NCBI GenBank assembly: GCA_031216915.1
Contig: CM062297.1
Location: forward strand, 369,533,704-369,597,703
Direction of reading: 5' to 3'
Source: Pictodentalium vernedei
Taxonomy: Eukaryota > Mollusca > Scaphopoda > Dentaliida > Dentaliidae
Length of the DNA: 64,000 nucleotides
Part shown: piece by piece, positions 57,011 through 64,000 of the stretch
How positions within the stretch are numbered: the stretch's first letter is position 1
Layout of the letters: each line of letters begins with the position of its first letter
Notes under the pieces: model-generated
Databases searched by the model: none
Seen by the model: only the letters and a program-made list of their open reading frames with translations
What the model was told of the DNA's origin: nothing
Position numbers and translations under genes: made by a program

Positions 57011-57417
57011 TCATAATACTGATATGTAGCAATTGTATTCAGACTGGAGAGTCCTGGTATGGATTGTGTCTCCTCCCAAATTTTCAACTATACATGCCCC
57101 CTCCTCCCCACTCACATGTCAAACATCTAACTTTTGAGAAAACAATTTGCAGCCCTGAAAATAAAGAGCTTATAAATATCGTACCCCACTGGCAGGTTAC
57201 ACTTCATAGCATGGTGGTAACTCGTAGGAAAAAGGGTGTTGTCATGCTTCTCCGTCTTCTCTGTTTATACTATACCAGCCATGCGTTGCTTGGTCTTAAT
57301 AGGATTTACGCCTATGTAAACAGCAACAACTAACGCACGTTAGTTGTTATTTATTTTGACAAAAATTCCTTTTAGATGGAAAGAGCATGTCATTCTGTTT
57401 GTATGGGGATGAAACAC

Positions 57418-57849
57418 TCAACCTTTGAGTTGTGATAGTTCAGAAAGATTGTCAAATCTTTCTGGCAAAACATGAGCGATGAGTAACTTATTAAAGTTAT
57501 GGTATATTACTTTGTTGTAACCTGTAGTTCGTTCACGTATTTTACAACTTACGTAACCCCCATTGTCGTTCGATTCATAGATTATTTCCAAGCCTGATGT
57601 GCCCTTCACCCACCGCATACAAACATTCTTTAACAAGAAGCCTCTAACTGCTCCCTGCGACTTTACAACTGCTGTTGAAGATTTTGGGCAGGATTTGTGA
57701 GAGTGAGACATCTGACCCCTCCATTTTGGCACACCCCTGATTGCATCTGAAGTGTTGTGAGGGTCTATTTCATCACGACATATATGATGTATTCGATTAT
57801 TTACACCTACATGTAATTCAGCGATTTTAGCGGCAATGGTTAGAGGGTC
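57418..57849 (-). CDS. Unrecognised exon-like open frame
   Basis: On the minus strand a pyrimidine-rich tract ending TGTAATAG precedes 57849, and the frame then stays open for 143 codons to a stop at 57418. A good donor GTAAGT lies after 57553, which would give an exon of 297 bp. The peptide starts DPLTIAAKIAELHVGVNNRI and includes HHICRDEIDP, KSCPKSSTAV and RGFLLKNVCMRWVKG. I do not recognise a family. It cannot belong to the PLBD mRNA as spliced here, since exon 1 joins exon 2 in phase. It could be an exon of an intronic gene, an exon of a mobile element, or a chance frame. Confidence 0.35.
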   Translation of the reverse strand, partial: DPLTIAAKIAELHVGVNNRIHHICRDEIDPHNTSDAIRGVPKWRGQMSHSHKSCPKSSTAVVKSQGAVRGFLLKNVCMRWVKGTSGLEIIYESNDNGGYVSCKIRERTTGYNKVIYHNFNKLLIAHVLPERFDNLSELSQLKG

Positions 57850-57929
57850 CTATTACACCAGCAAAGCAAAAACTTGTTTACTATAGTAATCACGCACCCG
57901 ACCTCCGTATCATCAGTCTTCTTGAATGC

Positions 57930-58050
57930 TAGACGAAACGGCCCATGGACCAAACGCCCAGATTGATTTTGGTCAAAACGGCCCAGATTTTTTAGACGGA
58001 ACGGCCCAGATTTTGAGACAGAACGACCCACATTTTTGGAATGAACGGCC
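57930..58050. repeat. Minisatellite (acggcccagatttt)n
   Basis: Five or six degenerate copies of 'gaacggcccagattttt'. A short-unit repeat of the style seen in foldback arms; no inverted partner was found. Confidence 0.65.
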
Positions 58051-58315
58051 CTTATTAAAAAATCTCATTTATTAAAAAGAAATTTCTTAAGCCCAATTAT
58101 GGGTTTTTTTGCAAGAGCACAAGCGGCAGTACAATCATTCTGAACAATTTGGGGACAATACATGAATTGAAGTAAAAACATACAAAGACATTTATTTCCT
58201 CCGTCAACATTCGCTATGGAAAACAAATATACCGTTGAAATTATGCAAAATATATCTACTGGTCGCCTTCATTTATAGCGTCACCGACACAGCATGATTT
58301 TGAGGTGTTACATGT

Positions 58316-58400
58316 GCCCCTAGCCTCAGGTACCCCATGGCTATGCCAATTATGGGTCAGGATCTTAAATGGCATAGTCATGGGGTACCTAAGCCTAGAG
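58316..58400. repeat. Hairpin around AGGTACCCCATGGCTATGCC
   Basis: The left arm 'cctcaggtaccccatg' with 'gctatgcca' pairs with 'tggcatag' and 'catggggtacct' around a loop of about 20 bases. Confidence 0.75.
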
Positions 58401-58931
58401 GGCTGACTGCTGAAAACGTTGAAACGCTGGCAGATCGCAATGTTCTCCTAAGGTTAAGTCGGTTATGACTGTAAACAGTGTGTCCAAAATACAATATTAT
58501 GGTAAATGGATCTGAAGAGCATATTTCAAATTTTCTAATTCTGTCTTGAATGTATGACAGAATTTGAAATTCTGAAACATGCTGTTTAAAAAGTGTTAAT
58601 TAGCCGTTCAAAAATTCAATAGGATTTCCACCCCAGAAGCCACCCGAATGCCCTATTTGGTCGCTCATTTCCAAAAAATTTCTGCTCAAATCTATTTATA
58701 GACCCCCCCTACAAAAGCTCGTACCTTCGGCACTCGCGGCAGATGCCTTCGGCATCTGCACGATTCGCCCCCCCCCCCCCCCCTTGAGAATTCCTGTATC
58801 CGCCACTGTTTATAAGTATATCCCTCATTATCCTTATTTTATGTGACTATATAGTCATATTTTATGTGACTATATTCTTGTTCTATGTACCCCTTATATC
58901 ATAATAATCGTCTAGAGTGATGAATAAAATG
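58401..58931. other. Unassigned intronic sequence
   Basis: No supported gene. It contains a small hairpin (GCAGATGCCTTCGGCATCTGC, 58740-58760) next to a poly-C tract. Confidence 0.4.
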
Positions 58932-58934
58932 CTA

Positions 58935-58996
<62 letters not shown>
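58932..58996. repeat. (AAT)n microsatellite
   Basis: About 21 uninterrupted trinucleotide repeats. Confidence 0.95.
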
Positions 58997-58997
<1 letters not shown>

Positions 58998-59110
58998 TCA
59001 TGTTATTTCAGCTGTAATACCGACTTTGATATTTTGTAGAATACCCGCTAGAAAATGTTATTAACACTTTCCTGTGGTCATTCCACAACTTTACGACTGG
59101 TACTGTAATC

Positions 59111-59517
59111 GGGTCCTAATAAATACTAAAGGCCACCGAAGGCCACCCAATATAACAAAAATTGTTGCATTTAAAAGCATTTTTGAAGTGAAACAATCTT
59201 TTTTTATCGTAAAGCGAACGTTTGTAACACTCGTTCTTCAAATTAGTTGTTTTATTTCAAACAGAATCTTATTTTCAAATGCTACCGAAGGCCACCGTCA
59301 CCGATGGCCACTTTAAATATACCTACTGTCGCACTGTAAAGCATGATTGAAATCGGACAACCAGAACGAGTGTTACAAACTCTACGATAAAGATTGTTTG
59401 ACTTCAAAAATGCTTTTAAATGCAACAGTTTTAGTTATATTGGGTGGTCTTCGGTGGCCATTGTGGCCGCCGGTGGCCTTCGGTAGCTATCGGTGGCATT
59501 TGGTATTTAGTAGGAGC
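59111..59517. mobile_element. Palindromic MULE-like MITE with GGTCCTAMTAAATAC ends
   Basis: Inverted arms of about 150 bp share 'acccaatataac', 'ttgcatttaaaagcattttt' and 'gtaacactcgttct'. Flanks ACTGTAATC (59102-59110) and ACTGCAATC (59518-59526) agree at 8 of 9 bases, a Mutator-length duplication. The ends match those of the 7.5-kb element at 48863. Outer arms contain repeated 'ggccaccgaaggccacc'. Confidence 0.75.
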
Positions 59518-59654
59518 ACTGCAATCTTGTGTTTTACTCTGTAATCAGATGTACAAAGCAATGATCAACAGTTATCACTTTTCTACTCAGTATGTTTAAC
59601 CAGAAATTAATTTAATTTTTCGTTTATTTCAGATTGTTACAACCAGTAGTGTAT

Positions 59655-59760
59655 AAATTTAGCAGTAATGTCGAAATCAACCAGTAATGTCGAAAAAATC
59701 GACCAGTAATGTAAAAATCCGTAATGTCGAAAAATTAACCAGTAGTGTCAAAAAGTGACG
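59655..59760. repeat. Minisatellite (ccagtaatgtcgaaaaat)n
   Basis: Five degenerate copies of an 18-20-bp unit built on 'aaccagtaatgtcgaaa'. Confidence 0.75.
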
Positions 59761-59794
59761 ACCAAAATGAGGAGCACTAACACTTGGCGATGGA

Positions 59795-59855
59795 GGAGGG
59801 GGGGGGGGGATATAGCCCCCCCCCCCCCCCCCCCCAGACCCCCCCCCCCCCCCCG
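59795..59855. repeat. Adjacent poly-G and poly-C tracts
   Basis: A run of ten or more G is followed within ten bases by long C runs. It could form a hairpin and is a place where assembly length is unreliable. Confidence 0.8.
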
Positions 59856-60238
59856 ATGACACCCCTGGCCCTGGTCATGGGCTTTAATGACTGACTACTA
59901 TAATGTCAGTCAATACCCGATATTTGCTACATGTCTATCATCTAGTTCTACCAATTTGCTACCTGTCTTTTTAGTCTTGTTTGTAAAAATTATATGAATA
60001 GTCTTTACTTCTAGTTTGATCTCGACACCTGTTGATATTTATGTACTTGCTGAATTTGTAAAAAGAAAGAAAAAAAAAGTAAAAAACGTTTGTCTGAAGA
60101 ACGGGAATCAACACAATAATCACCAGCAAGTAAAATACATGTAGATATTACTCTCACCCTCTAACTTTGATATCGTGGCTACGCGCCGGGTCATGCATGA
60201 AAAGAAAATCGGACAGATTACATAATACCGGTACTTAC

Positions 60239-60326
60239 CTTCTTTCCCGTATTCCACTTCTGCTGTCTGCGTTGATTGCTGGACAATCAAAGCTGACAAA
60301 ATGATAAAAGAAACAGCGATCATCAT
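60239..60326 (-). CDS. PLBD1: PLBD1-like phospholipase B-like protein, exon 1 (signal peptide)
   Basis: The start ATG at 60326 opens a signal peptide (MMIAVSFIILSALIVQQS) followed by TQTAEVEYGKEG. The exon ends at a strong donor, AAG|GTAAGTACC, after 60239. It leaves one base of a codon, which joins GT at the start of exon 2 to make Gly, so the reading frame passes through without loss. A second ATG immediately follows the first, and either could start translation. A signal peptide fits the secreted or lysosomal destination of the family. The link to exon 2 over 38.6 kb rests on phase, strand and protein logic, not on transcript data. Confidence 0.78.
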
Positions 60327-60563
60327 GAACGAAGTGGAGTTCCAGCGTATACTATTTATGCATGTACTTTAGTGATATGTTTAATAAAGAAACGTATTGT
60401 TATCATGCAGTCACTGGGTATGTTATGGTGACGATGAAGAAAGGACCCGAGATCAACACATGCTTCCGCTATTCACGTGATGATATTTTGTTTGCTATAA
60501 TTAGATCTAGTCTATTCATTGGAGGACAGAAACTTGACGTAAATCACGACGCACCAATCATAT

Positions 60564-60680
60564 TAGTCTTTGTAAGACTGTGACCCGGGGCCCTCCTGAG
60601 CAGTCCGAATGATACCAAAACCCCCACAGATATCGGATATGATTGTAGTCTTTGTAAGACTGTGACCCGGGGCCCTCCTG
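60564..60680. promoter_or_regulatory. Duplicated 35-bp palindromic motif upstream of PLBD1-like exon 1
   Basis: The 35-bp sequence starting TAGTCTTTGTAAGACTGTGA and ending GGGGCCCTCCTG occurs twice with an 82-bp spacing (60564-60598 and 60646-60680). It contains the palindromes AGTCTTTGTAAGACT and GGGGCCC. It lies 240-355 bp upstream of the start codon on the minus strand. A regulatory role is a guess from position. Confidence 0.45.
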
Positions 60681-62868
60681 GCCCTCACAGTCTTTGAGCA
60701 ACCTGTTCAAATTTCATCAGACTAAAACTGAAAGAAACTGGCCGCATTTGGGTCGACTCAGTTCACGCTTCATATCGAAGACAAAAATCACACATTCAAC
60801 ATTATTTAACGCAAACAAAGAATCACATTCAAGAAATGTTGAAAAATATCCGACATCACCAGGCTTTATTAACTTTCCTTCATGAGATTCTGTTCACACG
60901 GTGACGTCATGATTGTGATTGACATTTCGTTGTGTGCGCGTTGTAATCGACCCCGAAACGGGACTTTTTTCAAGCAGCTGCTTGGGAATAACCAATAAAA
61001 ATTGCAAATAGATTTCTGAGTTATGTTGTTTACTTATTTGTAACAACCGATTCTCTTCAAGTGACCAATTAATTCGAATAAAAGAAAGTAAATCAACCAA
61101 TGAATTAATCGGATAATAAATTTGACCTATTTGTATACAACGCAATTCAAACGAATATTTTGAAGGAAGCGCCTCTGAAAACTTTGATCTACTGTTTGAT
61201 CTGTGGGACTTTTTAAAACTTTTAAGCAGGATATAATATTGTTCATCACTGATTAGACCCAGAAGAACGAGTTTTTGTTAATTTTTTTTCTTAAGTTATA
61301 TTAAATTGATTTTAATCCGGTTACGGACAATCAACTGTTCTTTTCTGTTTAAATCTTGAATCGACCATTCATCAATAAAAATTGCAAGAATAAAAGTTGA
61401 AATATAAAAATGGATAAGCCCTCCACACAGTATAGAAACGAGAAGGTAAAATAATAATCTGATATTGATGTACCTGTAGGGAAGGGTGACCGCGACGTTG
61501 AGGGATAGGTACCCTGGTATTTGACTAATTTGCGGACTCGTGAGTCGTGTATAATTCATAAAGTTGATAAACGAATCTGCAATTACAACTTGTTTTGATC
61601 CATAAATGACCCATCCGACATTCGGTCACTTCGGAAAGGATGTGTTTGATAGGATGAGGGCTACAGGAAAACAAAAACTTTTAGTAGCGGGGTTTTTTTT
61701 TATTTTATTTTTCCGTGACTGTCGTCTGGTGGTGGTGGTGGTGGGGGGGGGGGGGGGGGGGGGACATTGCAACATCTTCTTTACTAAAGGTTTTAGTACA
61801 CTGGGACAAAAGTTTAATACATTACATTGAAATTAAATGGCAGTTAATTGCATAGCCAGGGCCTGCCAAAAAATATGGAAGATGTATTTAGGCCTATAAT
61901 GTAATCTGAAACCGTAGCTAGGTTCTACAATAGGCCTTCTTAAAATCGCAACTCATTTTGTGCTTCCAAAACCTGTACAGCGCATGCACGATTATAAAGG
62001 CGTAGGAGGAGATTTGCAGTACACGATGCCAGTGTGGGTGGGTGTACAAACAGCTCCACCCCCCGCCCCCACATTTGATTTTGAGTGATATAGCCCTATT
62101 AGGGTGTGGGGGAGGGTATCAGTTGATGGGTTTGTTGAGCTTTTTCTGACCCATCTGGGTCCATGATTTTTAGAACCAGTAGCCCGTTCGGCCTTGAGTA
62201 TCTCAATTTAGACTAATTGCATATTCTATTTATGAATTTAAACATCTTAGATAATCACAGATAATCCAAGGTTCTTCAGGTTCCCCGTGGTTTTTAAGAA
62301 ATAAAGACTTCAAGTGTTTTTTTTTAAATTATTTTTTAATATACATCAAGAATCAAGATGCAACTAACAGTAAAACAAATGGTTCATATGACAATTGCAC
62401 CAACCAGTGTTAAAATAAAAAATATAAAACAAAGCTCTCATATCCCATTTGGATAAAAGATTCACAACTTAAAAGGCCTTCGCAAGTTGAGGTGCCAAAA
62501 ATGTTTTTGTTTTTTTTTTAAAACAATCAATCGCATGGGCTTTGCTTTATGTCACTTCATCAACTTGTCTATACCATGACATGCCAGTTCTAACGCTGGA
62601 GCAAAGATCTAGCATGTGGTTACTTTACTGAAAAAGTTATGATTAATGCTTAATAATCAAGGATGTTACTTACCATCCAAATACATCACAATTTATGTTC
62701 CCCGCGGAAACCCCGAGGAGTAAATCATTGCATGTTCACTGCGGTAAACAGTCTCTGATTTACTGGTAAAATAGGACCCAGTCAACACTGCTTGGGAGAT
62801 GCAAACCGTCTCTAAAATGGGCAACATGCCTTATTAACGTCCACCCTTGGTCTTGAGTTGATACTCAT
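60681..62868. other. Sequence upstream of the PLBD1-like gene, no gene seen
   Basis: No supported exon, repeat family or RNA gene. A GGT/poly-G tract lies at 61728-61763 and makes a Gly-rich chance frame. Promoter elements could not be assigned with confidence. Confidence 0.4.
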
Positions 62869-62929
62869 GTTGTAGTCATGATTAGCCATTGTGCAAAAAT
62901 ATGTGACCTTAAATACCAATAAATAAATC
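62869..62929 (+). mobile_element. SINE 3' tail fragment
   Basis: 'gtcatgattagccattgtgc' followed by 'accaataaataaat' matches the tail of the SINEs at 34955, 40065 and 56385. The head and body are absent. Confidence 0.75.
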
Positions 62930-63300
62930 ACAATTTGTGTATTAATATTATCATATAGGCCTATTGACAAGGCTGAAAAGTCTGGAAAAGTGTTAAAAAA
63001 TTGATATGATGCTGAGAGGGGTGGGTGTCCAAAATATGTGGGAATTTTTTTTTTTTGCAGGATATGGGGGTGAGCGTTCAAAATAACCCGGAAAAATATG
63101 CGTAAATTAAATTATGCGAGTGTCGCCTGCTAATTAGTGTAGGTTTTGGTGGGACATAAATGATCAGTAGACTAGGCCATGGATATTTAGACTTGTCTTT
63201 TATAATAAGGAACTTTCATCATGATAATCCGCTGTGTGGGCCAAGAAAATGTGAATTAGGCCCATATTATTGCATGTTACTTGCCCCCCCCCCCCCCCCC

Positions 63301-63366
63301 CTTATAAAAAAGTACCATGGTAAATCCCAAAATACCCTGGTAATACCATGGTACTTTTTTTATAAG
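63301..63366. repeat. Hairpin with CTTATAAAAAAGTACCATGG arms
   Basis: Arms of about 22 bp are perfect except for T-run length, around a 20-base loop. It follows a poly-C tract. Confidence 0.85.
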
Positions 63367-64000
63367 GGCCCTCTCTCTCTTCCCGTAAGACAGCTTCGTC
63401 CAAATGTTACATGTGATACTCTTCTTGAAAAGAAATAAACATCCGACGCAACATTGTAAAGTTCAGTGCAACTATATACATATGCAGAATTTTCGTTTCG
63501 AGGATGGGGATGTGGTGGGTTGGTATGTTCCATGTTTCACTCAATAGGCATATATTGTGAATTCAAAGGAATAAAACAGTTTACGTAAAACTAAAATTCT
63601 GTGTTAATTTTGCCGATTTTACGTATAGCGCCATTAGATAAACAATTAAAATGGATGGGATTTATTTTAATTTTAGTACATTGAAAAGCTTAAAAAATAT
63701 GAGATAGGCGAATAGCAGGAGGTTTTAGGCGAATAGCGGGGTTTTTTTTATTTGTTGTTGTTTGTTTTTCGATTTATCGCCAATTTTTGGACATTTTTGC
63801 GTCACTTAAATTTAAGGCCTAATTTCTCATTAAAACACTGATTTTCAAGAACGCACAGGTCAGTATAAATGATGCACACAGCTGTGGAATTTTACAAGTC
63901 TTCACGGTCATGATGGCTCTATTAAACGCATTTGTTACAATCACCCTACCCACAGAAGGTCAGCTGATGTTACGACGCAATGTTTTTTTTTGAAACTGTC
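63367..64000. other. Unassigned sequence
   Basis: No supported gene or recognised repeat. Confidence 0.4.

Larger units (their letters stand above)
21688..60238 (-). other. PLBD1: Intron 1 of the PLBD1-like gene
   Basis: This 38.6-kb interval lies between the GTAAGT donor of exon 1 and the acceptor of exon 2. Exon 1 joins exon 2 in phase with no missing codons, so no further PLBD exon is required. Almost all of the interval can be assigned to repeats and mobile elements. Confidence 0.8.

Noticed and set aside
60348-60362. TATA-like word (CATAAATAG) upstream of exon 1
   Set aside because: Its distance would place transcription start almost on the ATG; too weak to call a promoter.
61728-61763. 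GGT and poly-G tract as a possible quadruplex regulator
   Set aside because: Homopolymer length is unreliable, and no gene start lies nearby that it would plausibly control.

Overview
This is eukaryotic, AT-rich, intron-type DNA, probably from a marine invertebrate. The mix of Meta/5S-type SINEs, tandem-repeat-bearing rolling-circle-like elements, a DIRS element, hAT and Tc1 relatives and 'gagctaaaaatg' repeats fits molluscs and other lophotrochozoans. I cannot name the species, and a non-lophotrochozoan is not excluded.

Host gene. The only host gene I recognise is a phospholipase B-like gene (PLBD1-type) on the minus strand. Three exons are visible: a signal-peptide exon (60239-60326), a second exon (21468-21687) and a third exon (about 2771-3011). 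Their splice phases fit each other exactly. The gene runs off the left end of the window. Its first two introns are about 38.6 kb and 18.5 kb, and nearly everything else in the window is mobile DNA inside them.

Intron 2 and the left edge (1-21467). These hold hAT-type non-autonomous elements with 8-bp target duplications, several palindromic MITEs, a decayed DIRS element (about 4.09-7.86 kb), a 6.56-kb DNA transposon (10552-17109), a Tc1-like copy (17.26-18.88 kb) and a pogo/Tigger-like MITE. The 6.56-kb transposon has about 160-bp terminal inverted repeats, a TTA target duplication and one long open gene. The predicted protein is 1534 aa with two Cys/His motifs, an FEN/XPG-like nuclease block and a Cys-rich tail. 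I read it as an Academ-type element; it is the most striking object here. Its leader carries a perfect 37-bp hairpin and a 42-bp antisense copy of its own coding sequence.

Intron 1 (21688-60238). From left to right it holds: a three-level nest (22.04-23.54 kb); MITEs; a decayed Tc1 copy carrying a 62-bp hairpin insertion; a FLYWCH zinc-finger fragment; and a satellite array (27.9-43.0 kb). The array has about a 340-bp period and a 5.1-kb higher-order duplication, and is interrupted by a 5'-truncated LINE and by SINEs. To the right lie a Helentron/HINE-like element (43.3-45.15 kb), SINEs, and a roughly 7.5-kb element with 10-bp target duplications (48863-56355). That element itself contains a foldback-like element and nested HINE-like elements. 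Next to exon 1 are an unrecognised exon-like ORF (57.4-57.85 kb), a 407-bp palindromic relative of the 7.5-kb element, and minisatellites. To the right of exon 1, in the presumed promoter side, there is a 35-bp duplicated palindromic motif and little else.

Most ORFs of 60-130 codons in the window are chance frames within repeats.
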